DNA of 64,000 nucleotides from Pseudidiomarina insulisalsae (GCF_003987065.1 NZ_PIPY01000001.1:286758-350757), one strand, 5' to 3'; counted from the first letter of the stretch, positions 1-9,738 are shown. The notes: generated by a model from the letters alone, not told the origin. Made by a program: numbers and translations.

Positions 1-889
1 GATCCGTCAGTGCCGAATGCAACATTACAATAGGTACGGCAAAGCGCTTCTGGAAGCGCCTTAGGGTTTGTGGGGTCAGTCCAATTTCCGGCACCAGTAC
101 CAGCACCTGTTTACCTTTGCGCAATACGTCAGCCATGGCCTGCAAATAGACTTCGGTTTTGCCACTCCCGGTCACGCCCTCAAGCAGGTAGGTCTGCGGC
201 TTGCTCGCCGCACCAATGGCGGCGACCGCCAGTGCCTGTTCGGGGTTCAGCTGCAATGGCTCACTGCCTATTGCGAATGACCAGTCGGAGTCAGTTTGCG
301 GGCTATGCTGGAAGCTCTCAATAAGCTCTTTATCCTGCAGTGCTTTCAATGCCGCCCCAGAGAATTCCTGCGCGGTAATGTCGCGGCGCAGAAGTGGCTG
401 GTTGCGCAGCGCTGCTAACAGACGTTGCTGCTGCGGCGCGCGGCGCAGCTCATTCAGCTCGAGTTCGGCGCCGGCTGCGGTCACACGATACCCCTGCGTG
501 GTCTGGTAACTGGCCGGCTCGCCCTGACGCAGCAGCACCGGCAGGCCATGGGCCAGCACCTCTCCTAACGGGTGTTGATAATAATCAGCGGCCCAATGTA
601 ATAACTGCCATACCGCCTCAGGTAAGAGCGGCGCGTCGTCAAGCACTTCAGCGACAGGCTTTAACTTGTATTCGGCGGAGGCCGCTGTTGCTTCACTTGC
701 CGGGCTTCCCAGGCTAAAACCCACCAGCGCACGGTTACCGAAGGGCACTTTCACCCGTACCCCGCGCGCAGGCACTTGCACGCAGCTATAATCGAAGCTG
801 CGCGCCAAAGGTACCGGAACCGCAACGCTGACCACCTGTTCGGCGGCGTCGGTAACAGCAGTGTGATGGGAAGCTGAGGCCTTGGTCAT
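1..889 (-). CDS. priA: Primosomal helicase PriA, N-terminal part (cut by window edge)
   Basis: This is the first ~296 residues of PriA, the 3'-5' DNA helicase that reloads the replisome at stalled forks. The frame reads from ATG at 889 (complement) and runs off the window start without a stop, so about 60% of the usual ~730 residues is missing. The N-terminal DNA-binding region (about residues 20-120) is followed by the helicase core. Walker A GVTGSGKTEVY lies near residue 250, and VLVLVPEIGLTPQ follows. It is divergent from rpmE, a common gammaproteobacterial arrangement. The start is supported by homology of the segment after residue 18 to PriA; an upstream start was not excluded. Confidence 0.93.
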   Translation of the reverse strand, partial: MTKASASHHTAVTDAAEQVVSVAVPVPLARSFDYSCVQVPARGVRVKVPFGNRALVGFSLGSPASEATAASAEYKLKPVAEVLDDAPLLPEAVWQLLHWAADYYQHPLGEVLAHGLPVLLRQGEPASYQTTQGYRVTAAGAELELNELRRAPQQQRLLAALRNQPLLRRDITAQEFSGAALKALQDKELIESFQHSPQTDSDWSFAIGSEPLQLNPEQALAVAAIGAASKPQTYLLEGVTGSGKTEVYLQAMADVLRKGKQVLVLVPEIGLTPQTLRRFQKRFAVPIVMLHSALTD

Positions 890-938
890 AGGGTTATTGT
901 GCGGTCATGCGAGCTTGCGCGCAAGCGCGATCCTAAGC

Positions 939-967
939 TTGATCATTGGCCCGGGTTCGGGTAGAAT
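939..967 (+). promoter_or_regulatory. Putative sigma-70 promoter of rpmE
   Basis: TTGATC at 939-944 and TAGAAT at 962-967 are separated by 17 bases, an optimal spacing. It would give a 5' leader of roughly 75 nt before rpmE. Assigned by eye from the consensus only. Confidence 0.55.
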
Positions 968-974
968 CCGCGCC

Positions 975-1051
975 CTAATTATTCGTTATTAACCACGTAT
1001 GGTGTCCGGCACTGGATCGGATGGCGATGCGGCCCAATTGAGGTAACCCTT
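975..1051 (+). promoter_or_regulatory. rpmE 5' leader, possible L31 autoregulatory RNA
   Basis: The region between the predicted promoter and the rpmE start codon is about 75 nt, GC-rich and has some self-complementarity. Gammaproteobacterial rpmE genes are known to carry a leader RNA bound by L31 for autoregulation. I see the right position and length, but I have not matched a specific fold. AGG just before the ATG serves as ribosome-binding site. Confidence 0.3.
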
Positions 1052-1273
1052 ATGAAATCAGGAATTCATCCTAAGTACGAAGAAATGAACGTAACTTGCT
1101 CATGTGGCAACACGTTCACTACCCGCTCAACTAAAGGTGGCGAATTGCACCTTGACGTTTGTTCTGAGTGCCACCCGTTCTACACTGGTAAGCAGCGTAT
1201 TATGGATACTGGTGGTCGTATCGACAAATTCAACAAGCGTTTCAGCGTGTTGGGTGGTAAGAAATCATCGTAA
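1052..1273 (+). CDS. rpmE: 50S ribosomal protein L31, zinc-binding type
   Basis: This is a 73-residue L31 of the large ribosomal subunit. It is the C+ (zinc-binding) form, because Cys16, Cys18, Cys37 and Cys40 are all present (CSC near the N-terminus and CSEC later). Length and sequence match the family from the MKxxIHPKYEE start onward. It has its own promoter and a strong terminator, so it is probably monocistronic. C+ L31 is normally replaced by a cysteine-free paralog (ykgM type) under zinc starvation; no such paralog is in this window. Confidence 0.98.
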   Translation: MKSGIHPKYEEMNVTCSCGNTFTTRSTKGGELHLDVCSECHPFYTGKQRIMDTGGRIDKFNKRFSVLGGKKSS

Positions 1274-1304
1274 AAACGATGGTTTAACACCAAATTCAGA
1301 AAAA

Positions 1305-1326
1305 GGCGCCAAAAGGCGCCTTTTTT
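1305..1326 (+). terminator. Rho-independent terminator of rpmE
   Basis: GGCGCC-AAAA-GGCGCC followed by six T. It is a compact GC hairpin about 30 nt after the rpmE stop. Confidence 0.85.
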
Positions 1327-1542
1327 CTTTCCCTCATTCGCTTTATCCCTTTGTCAGCACCCCTTCCACAGCGGTGTATTTTTAAACTACTTTGCAATTT
1401 GCTTACCTGTCAGCAACTTCGCCACACCTATTGGGCATCAGGTAAGATTTGTTATTCGTGTCTGAACCTCTACAATGGCTTTTATTCACAAAATGAATGT
1501 TGGCTCTAGCAGTCACGTTTCAGTAAGAGGGTTCGTACATCC

Positions 1543-2787
1543 ATGTCTGATTTTCGCAAGCAAGCGCTCGACTACCACGCCTATCCAACCCCGGGAAAGA
1601 TCAGCATTGAGCTGACCAAGTCTGCCGAAACCAGCAAAGATCTGGCTCTGGCCTATAGTCCTGGTGTCGCCGAGCCGGTGCGCGCGATTGCCGAGAATCC
1701 TGACGATGTGTATCGCTACACCGCCAAGGGCAACATGGTTGCGGTCATCTCCAACGGTACCGCCATTCTTGGGCTGGGCAACTTAGGCCCCATGGCATCG
1801 AAGCCGGTTATGGAAGGTAAAGCCTTACTGTTTAAGCGCTTCGCCGGCCTTGATGCCATTGACATTGAAGTGACCCATCGCACCACGCAGGACTTCATTA
1901 ATACCGTGGCGAATATCGCCGACAGTTTCGGTGGCGTGAATTTAGAAGATATCAAGGCACCGGAGTGTTTTGAAATTGAAGAAGCGCTGGTTGAGCGCTG
2001 CGACGTGCCGATTTTCCATGACGATCAGCACGGCACCGCCATTGTCACCGCGGCCGGTCTGCTGAATGCACTGGAAATTCAGGGAAAAGAGCTGCGTAAA
2101 GCACAAATCGTGTGTTTAGGTGCCGGTGCCGCAGCCATCGCCTGTATGGAACTTTTGATCAAATGTGGCGCGCAGCGCGAGCACATTTATATGCTCGACT
2201 CGAAAGGCGTTATTCACACCCGCCGTGAAGATCTAAACCCGTACAAGTCGCTGTTTGCTAATAATACCGACAAGCGCACGTTAGAAGATGTGATCACCGA
2301 AGCCGATGTTTTTGTGGGTGTGTCAGGTCCTGACCTGCTGTCACCCGACGCGCTGAAACTGATGGCCGCCAAGCCGATTATCTTTGCCTGCTCGAACCCG
2401 GATCCGGAAATTAAGCCAGAGTTGGCCCACGAGGTGCGTGACGATCTGATTATGGCAACCGGCCGTTCTGATTACCCGAATCAGGTCAACAACGTGCTGT
2501 GCTTCCCGTTCATTTTCCGCGGCGCCCTGGACGTTCGCGCCCGCGCCATTAACGATGAAATGAAACTTGCCGCCGTGGAAGCCATCCGCCAGCTCGCCAA
2601 AGAGCCGGTACCGGAAGGCGTACTTAAAGCCGCTGGCGTCGACAAACTCGAATTCGGCGTCGACTATATTATTCCCAAACCCCTCGACCCACGCCTGAAA
2701 ACCCGCGTCGCCAAAGCCGTCGCCGAAGCAGCTGTCGCCACGGGCGCCGCCCGCATCGAGCTACCGAAAAATTATATGGCGGAGTAA
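1543..2787 (+). CDS. Malic enzyme, short form (oxaloacetate-decarboxylating)
   Basis: This 414-residue cytoplasmic enzyme converts malate to pyruvate, CO2 and reduced NAD(P). It holds the malic N-terminal domain (LAYSPGVAEPV near residue 37, metal-binding DDQHGTA near residue 160) and the NAD-binding domain (GAGAAAIACMELL near residue 193). It corresponds to the first half of MaeB and lacks the C-terminal phosphotransacetylase-like domain found in the ~760-residue enzymes, so it is a natural short form rather than a truncation. Homologs of this clade usually use NADP, but the cofactor cannot be read with certainty. The gene stands alone with a terminator over its stop codon. The start has a weak AAGAGG site. 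Confidence 0.92.
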   Translation: MSDFRKQALDYHAYPTPGKISIELTKSAETSKDLALAYSPGVAEPVRAIAENPDDVYRYTAKGNMVAVISNGTAILGLGNLGPMASKPVMEGKALLFKRFAGLDAIDIEVTHRTTQDFINTVANIADSFGGVNLEDIKAPECFEIEEALVERCDVPIFHDDQHGTAIVTAAGLLNALEIQGKELRKAQIVCLGAGAAAIACMELLIKCGAQREHIYMLDSKGVIHTRREDLNPYKSLFANNTDKRTLEDVITEADVFVGVSGPDLLSPDALKLMAAKPIIFACSNPDPEIKPELAHEVRDDLIMATGRSDYPNQVNNVLCFPFIFRGALDVRARAINDEMKLAAVEAIRQLAKEPVPEGVLKAAGVDKLEFGVDYIIPKPLDPRLKTRVAKAVAEAAVATGAARIELPKNYMAE

Positions 2788-2803
2788 AGACTCCGCCTTT
2801 TTT
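2778..2803 (+). terminator. Terminator of the malic enzyme gene
   Basis: GGCGGAG (2778-2784) pairs with CTCCGCC (2791-2797) and is followed by six T. The left arm overlaps the final codons and the stop. Confidence 0.85.
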
Positions 2804-2834
2804 CGTTTATAGTGTGGTTTAAGCTTCCGACAAT

Positions 2835-3272
2835 TCAAGCGGCACTGCGACTGATGAGACGCCCTGCGGTATAGCCTAAAACAAAACCAAAGATAATGTG
2901 TAATACCAGAGTAGCTATAGCTGGTCTCGGGCCTAGTTCCATGCCGATTGCAAACATACCGTTACCCATCATTGGCATGAGCACTATCATCATGATCAGC
3001 CAAAAGATAACTGCCAGCGCAATACCTAAAATAACTGGCTTTTGGGCAGGAACAAGCTGATGCAAAATTGTAAAAGCGATCCCATAGGCTACGATACCGA
3101 TCAAAAAATGTACGAGCCATCCAATAGCCATTGAGGCATTCAGATAGTTTGCCAACATTTTGATGACATTAAGCTCAGGCATAATGCCCATACTGGATTT
3201 AATCATCATTAATATAGAAAGTACGATGGTTGCGACCAAGCCGGCAACCATGGAAGCGAGTAATTTATTCAT
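2835..3272 (-). CDS. DUF6789-like small integral membrane protein
   Basis: This is a 145-residue hydrophobic protein with four predicted membrane segments (about residues 5-25, 48-70, 80-102 and 118-138). It has a MNKLLASMVAGLVAT start and a C-terminal GFVLGYTAGRL segment that resemble the DUF6789 family. Function is unknown. The site AGGAGAG just upstream of the ATG is a good ribosome-binding site. It is convergent with the malic enzyme. A palindromic operator-like element lies about 35 bp upstream of its start. Confidence 0.75.
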   Translation of the reverse strand: MNKLLASMVAGLVATIVLSILMMIKSSMGIMPELNVIKMLANYLNASMAIGWLVHFLIGIVAYGIAFTILHQLVPAQKPVILGIALAVIFWLIMMIVLMPMMGNGMFAIGMELGPRPAIATLVLHIIFGFVLGYTAGRLISRSAA

Positions 3273-3306
3273 AATCTCTCTCCTTTAAAATTCAGTAGTA
3301 TCCGTA

Positions 3307-3330
3307 ATGTCCTTTAGTAATATAGGACAT
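3307..3330. promoter_or_regulatory. Palindromic operator-like element upstream of the DUF6789-like gene
   Basis: ATGTCCT (3307-3313) and AGGACAT (3324-3330) form a perfect 7-10-7 inverted repeat with an AT-rich centre. It lies 35-58 bp upstream of the start codon on the minus strand, where a promoter is expected. No T-run follows, so a protein-binding site is more likely than a terminator. The regulator is not identifiable from sequence. Confidence 0.45.
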
Positions 3331-3382
3331 ATTGCTGATTACGCTTAAAAGATTGGTGACGCAGTGATAACCAAAATAGGAT

Positions 3383-3748
3383 TTACTGGGCATACTTCCC
3401 GTAATTGCTCAGCATTTCTCGCAGGATGACTTTACTCCAGAACATAACCTGCTCAGGGTCGTAGTTCTCCGTTTTGGGCTGATAAGTAATAAGCAGCGGT
3501 GCGCCAGCGTCGCAGTACGGGCTCGGATCAAAACCGTCCCATGACAGGCCCAAACCTATGACCGGCTGGCCCGCAGCTAACCCCAGCCGATTGCCTACGC
3601 GTTCGCCAAATCCCGCGTGGAAAACCCGTAGACCCATTTCGCGAGCCTGTGCAACGGAGTCAAAACATTGAAAGTGCGTGTACTGAGGTTTAGTGGCGCA
3701 TGCCGCCAAAACTAAGCTAATTGCCATGAGTGATAGTAGATATCGCAA
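3383..3748 (-). CDS. Putative lipoprotein of unknown function
   Basis: This 121-residue protein starts with a lipoprotein signal (MRYLLSLMAISLVLAAC), with the lipobox LAAC and Cys16 as the predicted lipidation site. The mature part is small and mixed alpha/beta, with a second and third cysteine (near residues 28 and 79) that could form a disulfide in the periplasm. I do not recognise a family. It is transcribed away from argC and separated from the DUF6789-like gene by 110 bp. Confidence 0.7.
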   Translation of the reverse strand: MRYLLSLMAISLVLAACATKPQYTHFQCFDSVAQAREMGLRVFHAGFGERVGNRLGLAAGQPVIGLGLSWDGFDPSPYCDAGAPLLITYQPKTENYDPEQVMFWSKVILREMLSNYGKYAQ

Positions 3749-3856
3749 AAGTTTCGGTCCTGATGTTAATTAATCATCAACCCCAAGTTAATACCTATAA
3801 AGATTGAAGTAAAGAAATGCTTCCTGAGCACAAAAAATATATTTATGCTTGTTTTG

Positions 3857-3870
3857 TGCATTTATATTCA
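3857..3870. promoter_or_regulatory. ArgR operator (ARG box) upstream of argC
   Basis: TGCAT-TTAT-ATTCA fits the ArgR half-site palindrome TGAAT-N4-ATTCA with one mismatch, 40 bp before the argC ATG in an AT-rich promoter region. A weaker copy (AATAT-ATTT-ATGCT) may lie 21 bp upstream, the normal spacing of paired ARG boxes. This implies arginine repression of the whole cluster. Confidence 0.6.
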
Positions 3871-3909
3871 TTAAACTTGCCTCATTATTTGCTCAACAAC
3901 TAACCGTAG

Positions 3910-4932
3910 ATGAACCAGCAAGAATCTATACAATGCGCAGTGTTTGGTGCCAGTGGCTACAGTGGTGCCGAACTCGTGTGGCTATTGCATAATCATCCAC
4001 ATTTTTCGTTGAGCTATGGCTTTACCTCAGGCGCACGTGAAGCAGAGTCGATAACTGCACTGTACCCGCAACTGGCGGGTCGGTGTGAACTTGTTCTGCA
4101 ACCCTGGCATCCGGACCTGCTGCCGCGCTTGCCGCAGCAGGTCCGGGTGGTTTTTTTAGCGCTTCCTCATGAAGCCAGCGCCGGACTGGCGCCAGAATTG
4201 ATCGCTGCTGGGTTGGTGGTGTTTGATCTTTCTGGTGCGTTTCGGCTTGGCGACCCTTTACAACATCACCAGTGTTATGGCTTTCAACAGCCCGTGTTAG
4301 AACAACCTGTGCCTTATGGGCTGGCTGAGTTTACTGAGCTCACCGGAAATGAGTCGCTGATAGCTGTACCCGGTTGTTATCCGACTGCGGCGGCGTTGGC
4401 ATTGCGTCCGGTGATGCCATTTCTGACCGACGACTGCACGCCCATTGTGAATGCGGTCAGTGGTGTCTCGGGAGCAGGCCGTAAAGCAGCCCTGCACACC
4501 AGCTTCTGTGAAGTGAGCTTACAAGCCTATGGCGTGGCTGAGCATCGGCATCAGCCGGAAATTGCGCAGTCGGTGGGCCATGACGTGGTTTTCGTGCCCC
4601 ATTTAGGCAACTTCAAGCGCGGCATACTGGCAACGATTTATGTCCAACTCAAAGACGGTGTTAATGAGACCGATGTCAGTGATGCTTTTCACAACTGTTA
4701 CGAAGATAAGCAACTGGTGCGAATCGTCAGCACGCCGCCGAAATTGCAGCAAGTCGTCGGCACGCCGTTTTGCGACATTTACTTTAAGCTGCACGGCCGG
4801 CAACTGATCCTGTCAGTGGCCATTGATAACTTGCTCAAAGGTGCCGCCGCGCAGGCGGTGCAGCTGGCCAATCAGTATCTGGGCTTTGCGCCGCAAACAG
4901 GGCTGTTGCCTGGTCCGGGAGCCGTGGTATGA
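3910..4932 (+). CDS. argC: N-acetyl-gamma-glutamyl-phosphate reductase
   Basis: ArgC catalyses the third step of arginine synthesis, the NADPH-dependent reduction of N-acetylglutamyl phosphate to the semialdehyde. The 340-residue protein has the nucleotide-binding FGASGYSGAEL (residues 12-22) and the catalytic cysteine in VPGCYPTA (Cys156), followed by the conserved SGVSGAGR. It is the first gene of the arg operon and overlaps argB by 4 bp (ATGA). An ArgR box sits directly upstream. The ribosome-binding site is poor. Confidence 0.97.
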   Translation: MNQQESIQCAVFGASGYSGAELVWLLHNHPHFSLSYGFTSGAREAESITALYPQLAGRCELVLQPWHPDLLPRLPQQVRVVFLALPHEASAGLAPELIAAGLVVFDLSGAFRLGDPLQHHQCYGFQQPVLEQPVPYGLAEFTELTGNESLIAVPGCYPTAAALALRPVMPFLTDDCTPIVNAVSGVSGAGRKAALHTSFCEVSLQAYGVAEHRHQPEIAQSVGHDVVFVPHLGNFKRGILATIYVQLKDGVNETDVSDAFHNCYEDKQLVRIVSTPPKLQQVVGTPFCDIYFKLHGRQLILSVAIDNLLKGAAAQAVQLANQYLGFAPQTGLLPGPGAVV

Positions 4933-5711
4933 GCTCGCCACTAATTATTAAACTTGGCGGCCGGGTCTTAACCGACAGCCTGGCGCTGCAGCAACTGCTG
5001 ACCACGGTACAACGACTGGCGGCGTTACGCCCGCTGGTGCTAGTGCATGGTGGTGGCGATCAGGTACAGTCCCTACTGCAACAGCTAGGCCACGACAGCG
5101 TGAAAGTCGAAGGTCAGCGGGTCACCCCGGCGGCACATATTCCGATTGTCGCTGGCGTCCTTGCCGGTGATATCAACAGTCAGCTTTGCGCGCTAGCGCT
5201 GCAGCATGGTTTGCAGCCCGTGGGCCTGACGCTGCAGGCCGGTGACACCGTGCGTTGTGAGGTGGATACCTCGCGCGGTGCGGTGGGTATTCCACAGCCG
5301 GGCTCAGGCAAGTTGCTGCAGTTGCTGATTGAACAGAACTACTTACCCGTTCTGAGCTCGCTTGGCGTCAGTGCCAGTGGTGAGCGCCTGAATGTTAATG
5401 CCGACCTTGCCGCAGCAGTGGTTGCACAAGTGTTGCATGGCGATCTGATTCTACTGACCGATGTGGCCGGCATTCTCGACCACGCCGGCCTTCTTATTGA
5501 CATCATTACTGCCGAGCAGGCGCCGGAACTTATCAGTAACGGCACCGTGCGTGACGGCATGGTGGTGAAGCTGACCGCGGCCTTGCAGGCTGCACAAATG
5601 TTACTGCCCACGGCCGCTCGACGAACGATCGCGGTGGCCGGCTGGCACGATGCCAATGCGCTGACAAGACTAGCGCGTGGCGAACCCGCCGGAACCCGCA
5701 TCCACGTTTAA
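4929..5711 (+). CDS. argB: Acetylglutamate kinase
   Basis: ArgB phosphorylates N-acetylglutamate, the second step of arginine synthesis. This is a 260-residue amino-acid-kinase fold protein with the N-terminal KLGG (residues 8-11) and VHGGGDQV phosphate-binding segments. Its length matches the E. coli enzyme (~257), the short arginine-insensitive type without the N-terminal helix of feedback-inhibited enzymes. It overlaps argC by 4 bp and is followed by argF after about 50 bp. Confidence 0.96.
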   Translation: MSSPLIIKLGGRVLTDSLALQQLLTTVQRLAALRPLVLVHGGGDQVQSLLQQLGHDSVKVEGQRVTPAAHIPIVAGVLAGDINSQLCALALQHGLQPVGLTLQAGDTVRCEVDTSRGAVGIPQPGSGKLLQLLIEQNYLPVLSSLGVSASGERLNVNADLAAAVVAQVLHGDLILLTDVAGILDHAGLLIDIITAEQAPELISNGTVRDGMVVKLTAALQAAQMLLPTAARRTIAVAGWHDANALTRLARGEPAGTRIHV

Positions 5712-5760
5712 CGTAACCCTTTTTTCGTCGTCGATTTCGCAATTTTTATCAGGAATAGTT

Positions 5761-6675
5761 ATGCAAGATTTATTAGCCATGCGCGATTTAAGCAGCGCAC
5801 AACTGAATCACATTCTGGATCTGGCCCAGACCATTAAAAAGCAACCGAGCGACTGGCAGAACCATTTGCAGGGCAAAAGCGTCGCGCTGGTATTTGAAAA
5901 GCCGTCGCTGCGCACCCGTGCCAGCTTCGCTGCAGGCATTCACCGTTTGGGCGGTCACAGCATTTACCTTGATGCCGGTAACCTCATGGGCAGTCGCGAG
6001 CCGGCCAGTGACGTCGGTGCCAATCTGGCGCTCTGGCATGACGCCATTGTCGCGCGGGTCTTCTCACAGGCCACGCTTGACGAGCTCGCCGCGGCGTCTG
6101 ACAAACCGGTCATCAACGCGTTGAGCGACCTTTGCCATCCTTGCCAGGCGCTGGCTGACTTACTGACATTAACTGAGCATGCCGGCGACTTAGGTAAGTT
6201 GACACTTACTTACGTGGGCGACGGCAACAATGTCTGTCAGGCGCTCATGGCGGGTGCCGCCTTAGCGGGCATGAACCTGCAGATTATTGCGCCACAGGGC
6301 TATGGTCCCGATGCCGATCTGCTTGCGGACGCGCAGCAAGTCGCCCAACGGTCGGGCGCTGTGATCAGTGTGCATCATGACTTCAGTGAGCTTGACCAAA
6401 GCGACGCTATTTACACCGACACCTGGTTCTCAATGGGCCAGGAGCGGGATAGCAATCAGGTGATGCATGATTTTGCGCCCTATCAGGTCAATCAGGACCT
6501 GATGAAGCAACTCGGGGCTAAGTATTTTATGCATTGCCTGCCCGCCTATCGCGGCCGCGAAGTCACTGCGGAAGTGATTGATGGTCCGCAGTCACTGGTG
6601 TTGCACCAGGCCGAGAACCGGTTGCATGCGCAAAACGCTGTTTTAGTTGAGTTATTTTCAGGAGCCCACGCATGA
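5761..6675 (+). CDS. argF: Ornithine carbamoyltransferase
   Basis: ArgF makes citrulline from ornithine and carbamoyl phosphate. The 304-residue protein carries the carbamoyl-phosphate motif in the variant SLRTR (residues 49-53, instead of STRTR), the SMGQE loop, and the ornithine/active-site HCLP (258-261). The start was set at 5761 because AGGA lies 7 bp upstream and homology begins there. The frame is open further upstream to 5677, but that would overlap argB and add residues without homology. It overlaps argG by 4 bp. Confidence 0.96.
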   Translation: MQDLLAMRDLSSAQLNHILDLAQTIKKQPSDWQNHLQGKSVALVFEKPSLRTRASFAAGIHRLGGHSIYLDAGNLMGSREPASDVGANLALWHDAIVARVFSQATLDELAAASDKPVINALSDLCHPCQALADLLTLTEHAGDLGKLTLTYVGDGNNVCQALMAGAALAGMNLQIIAPQGYGPDADLLADAQQVAQRSGAVISVHHDFSELDQSDAIYTDTWFSMGQERDSNQVMHDFAPYQVNQDLMKQLGAKYFMHCLPAYRGREVTAEVIDGPQSLVLHQAENRLHAQNAVLVELFSGAHA

Positions 6676-7892
6676 GCAAGTCAGTCAGTAAAGTCGTTTT
6701 AGCCTACTCCGGTGGTCTGGATACCTCGGCCATTGTGCCTTGGTTGAAGGAGAATTATGACTGTGAAGTGGTGGCCTTCGTTGCGGATGTGGGTCAGGGT
6801 GAAGAAGAACTGGCCGGCGTTGAGGAAAAAGCGCTGGCTTCGGGCGCCAGCAGTTGTTTTATCGCCGATCTGAAAGATAAATTCGTTAAAGAAGTTATTT
6901 TCCCGACGCTGAAGACAGGTGCCATTTACGAGGGGCAGTACTTGCTAGGGACTGCGCTGGCACGCCCGATTATTGCGCAAGCGCAGGTCGAGATTGCCCG
7001 TAAAGTGGGGGCTGACGCCCTTGCCCATGGCTGTACCGGCAAAGGCAACGATCAGGTGCGCTTTGAGTCATGCTTTGCGGCCTTAGCACCCGATCTACAG
7101 GTGATTGCTCCGTGGCGCGAATGGAACCTGCGTAGCCGTCCGCAACTGCTCGCTTATCTGGCTGAGCGCAAGATACCTTGTGCAGCATCAGCAACTAAGA
7201 TCTATAGCCGTGACGCTAACCTCTGGCATATCTCCACCGAGGGCGGTGAGCTGGAAGACCCATGGAATGCACCCAGCGAGCAGGTCTGGAGCTGGACCGC
7301 GGAGCCAGAGCAGGCACCTGATGAAGCCCAGTATCTGACCTTATCATTCAATAAGGGTGAGTGGGTGGCGCTGAACGACAAGGCTATTGAGCCAGTGGAC
7401 GCGATTGCGCAGCTCAATGAAATTGCCGGCAAACACGGTGTTGGCCGCCTTGATATGGTCGAGAACCGTCTGGTTGGCATGAAGTCGCGGGGTTGTTATG
7501 AAACCCCGGCTGGCACCGTGCTTTACGCCGCTCTGCAAGGGTTGGAGAGCTTGGTGCTGGATCGCGCCACCCAGGACTATCGCATTCGCCTGGGCAATGA
7601 ATTTGCACAGTTATTGTATGACGGGCGTTGGTTCACACCGCTGCGCGACGTCATGCTAGCCGCTACCACTAAGCTGGCCGAACCGCTTAGTGGCGATATT
7701 GTGGTGAAGCTCTACAAAGGTCAGGTCACCGTTACTCAGAAACGCTCGCCAAACAGTCTGTACTCAAATGCCTTCGCCACTTTTGATGAGGACGAAGTCT
7801 ATAATCAGAAGCACGCGGAAGGCTTTATTCGTCTGTACAGTCTGGCCAGTCGCATTCGTTCATTGCAGCAAAAGGGTGAGGGTTCGTCATGA
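6672..7892 (+). CDS. argG: Argininosuccinate synthase
   Basis: ArgG condenses citrulline and aspartate with ATP to argininosuccinate. The 406-residue protein has the PP-loop AYSGGLDTS (residues 11-19), [13 protein letters not shown] near residue 119, and the usual length for type I bacterial enzymes. It overlaps both argF and argH by 4 bp, which indicates tight translational coupling within the operon. Ribosome-binding sequence AGGAGCC lies inside the argF tail. Confidence 0.98.
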   Translation: MSKSVSKVVLAYSGGLDTSAIVPWLKENYDCEVVAFVADVGQGEEELAGVEEKALASGASSCFIADLKDKFVKEVIFPTLKTGAIYEGQYLLGTALARPIIAQAQVEIARKVGADALAHGCTGKGNDQVRFESCFAALAPDLQVIAPWREWNLRSRPQLLAYLAERKIPCAASATKIYSRDANLWHISTEGGELEDPWNAPSEQVWSWTAEPEQAPDEAQYLTLSFNKGEWVALNDKAIEPVDAIAQLNEIAGKHGVGRLDMVENRLVGMKSRGCYETPAGTVLYAALQGLESLVLDRATQDYRIRLGNEFAQLLYDGRWFTPLRDVMLAATTKLAEPLSGDIVVKLYKGQVTVTQKRSPNSLYSNAFATFDEDEVYNQKHAEGFIRLYSLASRIRSLQQKGEGSS

Positions 7893-9730
7893 GTTTATGG
7901 GGAGGGCGGTTCAGCCAGCCCAACGCGGCTGAATTCAAACAGTTTAATGACTCGTTACGCTTTGACTATCAGCTTGCGCCTTATGACCTGCAGGCTTCGC
8001 AGGCCTGGGCACAGGCATTGCTGGAAGCTGGATTGCTCACGACGACAGAGCATCAACAATTGCATCAGGCGCTGGAAGAGCTGCGTGTTGGCGTGGCCAA
8101 CGACCCACGTTTACCGCTACAAAGTGACGAAGAAGATATCCACAGCTGGGTCGAGGCCCAGCTGATTGAGAAAATAGGTACAACGGCGAAAAAGCTACAC
8201 ACCGGCCGCAGCCGTAATGATCTGGTCGCCACCGATTTGCGACTATTTTGTAAAGCGGCGGGGACTGAGTTGATCAGCGCCAATTTAGCCGCCATTCAGG
8301 TGCTCTTGCAGTTCGCCGAGCGCTATCAGGCATCGGCCTTGCCTGGCTACACCCACCTACAACGCGCGCAGCCCATTATGGCCGGTCATTGGGCATTAGC
8401 GTACGTGCAAATGCTGCAACGCGACGTGGCGCGCCTGAAAGAAACCATGAAACGGCTCGATGTCTGCCCGCTTGGCAGTGGTGCACTGGCGGGAACGACT
8501 GCGGCCATCGATCGCGAAGCACTAGCCCATGCATTGGGCTTTCGCTATGCCTGCGAGAACAGTCTTGATGGCGTCTCCGATCGTGACTTTGCGCTCGACC
8601 TGTTGCATAGCGCCAGCACCGGCATGATGCATTTGTCTCGTTTAGCCGAAGACGTTATTTTTTACTGTTCCGGTGAGTCGGGTTGCTTTGCCATGAGCGA
8701 TCGCATCAGCAGTGGCTCGTCGCTGATGCCACAAAAGAAGAACCCCGATTTATTTGAGCTGTTACGGGGTAAAACCGGCCGGGTGTTTGGTCATCAGCAT
8801 GCGCTACAGACCACGTTAAAGGGTCTGCCGCTGGCATATAACAAAGACATGCAGGAAGACAAAGAAGGCTTGTTTGATGCCTTGCATACTTATTTGCAGT
8901 GCCTGCAAATGCTGACCTTCGCAGTGCCAGAGCTGAGCGTTAACGAGGCGCATGCGCGGCATCAGGCGACGCTGGGTTACAGCAACGCAACTGAATTGGC
9001 GGACTATCTGGTCAGTAAGGGCATTCCATTTCGCGACGCGCATCATATTACTGGCGCTGCAGTGCTTTATGCGCAACAGCAGGAAAAGCCACTTGAGGCT
9101 CTGAGCTTATCAGAGTTCCATGAATTTTCGACGCATATTAGCGACGATGTCTACAGATTTCTTGAACTTGATTACGGTGTCAGCCAACGTAAAGCCTTGG
9201 GCGGCACCGCGCCAGCGGCGGTTCGCACCGCAATTAAACATGCCAGCGACTGGTTGCATGCTGCTGAGGCAGCGAGCAAGCATGTCCGGCAGGCTCGGTT
9301 GAGTGATGCCGATAAAATCTGCGATCTGATCGCTTACTGGGCCGAACAGGGCGAGAACTTGCCGCGTGATAAAGCCGACGTGCTACAAGCTATTCAAAGC
9401 TTCGCGGTGGCCGAAATTGATGATGAGGTCGTCGGCTGCGCGGCACTGTATGTCTACAGCACCGGTCTGGCTGAGATCCGTAGTCTGGGGCTGTTTCCGC
9501 AGGCACAGGGTAAGGGACTGGGCGCCGAACTGGTGGCTTTTCTGCTGTGGAAGGCGCGTGAGCTTGGCATTGCCCGTACCATCGTGCTGACCCGGGTACC
9601 GGAATTTTTCGGCAAACTTAACTTTCGTCTGACGGTAAAGGACAAACTACCGGAAAAAGTCATGAAAGACTGCGAGCTTTGCCCGCGCAAGCATAACTGC
9701 GACGAAACCGCGCTCGAGTATTTGTTGTAA
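7889..9730 (+). CDS. argH: Argininosuccinate lyase fused to N-acetylglutamate synthase domain, ArgH(A)
   Basis: This 613-residue bifunctional protein would carry out the last and the first steps of the pathway. Residues 1 to ~455 form argininosuccinate lyase, with the fumarase-family signature [11 protein letters not shown] near residue 276 and HTGRSRND near residue 108. From residue ~464 a GNAT acyltransferase domain follows, with the acetyl-CoA-binding motif [11 protein letters not shown] and a C-terminal cysteine-containing CPRKHNC. Such argH(A) fusions are known from Moritella and related marine gammaproteobacteria, where the domain supplies N-acetylglutamate. It is the last gene of the operon; no argA or argE is present in the window. 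Confidence 0.95.
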   Translation: MSLWGGRFSQPNAAEFKQFNDSLRFDYQLAPYDLQASQAWAQALLEAGLLTTTEHQQLHQALEELRVGVANDPRLPLQSDEEDIHSWVEAQLIEKIGTTAKKLHTGRSRNDLVATDLRLFCKAAGTELISANLAAIQVLLQFAERYQASALPGYTHLQRAQPIMAGHWALAYVQMLQRDVARLKETMKRLDVCPLGSGALAGTTAAIDREALAHALGFRYACENSLDGVSDRDFALDLLHSASTGMMHLSRLAEDVIFYCSGESGCFAMSDRISSGSSLMPQKKNPDLFELLRGKTGRVFGHQHALQTTLKGLPLAYNKDMQEDKEGLFDALHTYLQCLQMLTFAVPELSVNEAHARHQATLGYSNATELADYLVSKGIPFRDAHHITGAAVLYAQQQEKPLEALSLSEFHEFSTHISDDVYRFLELDYGVSQRKALGGTAPAAVRTAIKHASDWLHAAEAASKHVRQARLSDADKICDLIAYWAEQGENLPRDKADVLQAIQSFAVAEIDDEVVGCAALYVYSTGLAEIRSLGLFPQAQGKGLGAELVAFLLWKARELGIARTIVLTRVPEFFGKLNFRLTVKDKLPEKVMKDCELCPRKHNCDETALEYLL

Positions 9731-9738
9731 TGTCGGTA

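Noticed and set aside
5677..5760. Extended N-terminus of argF
   Set aside because: The extension overlaps argB and has no homology; the ATG at 5761 has a ribosome-binding site.
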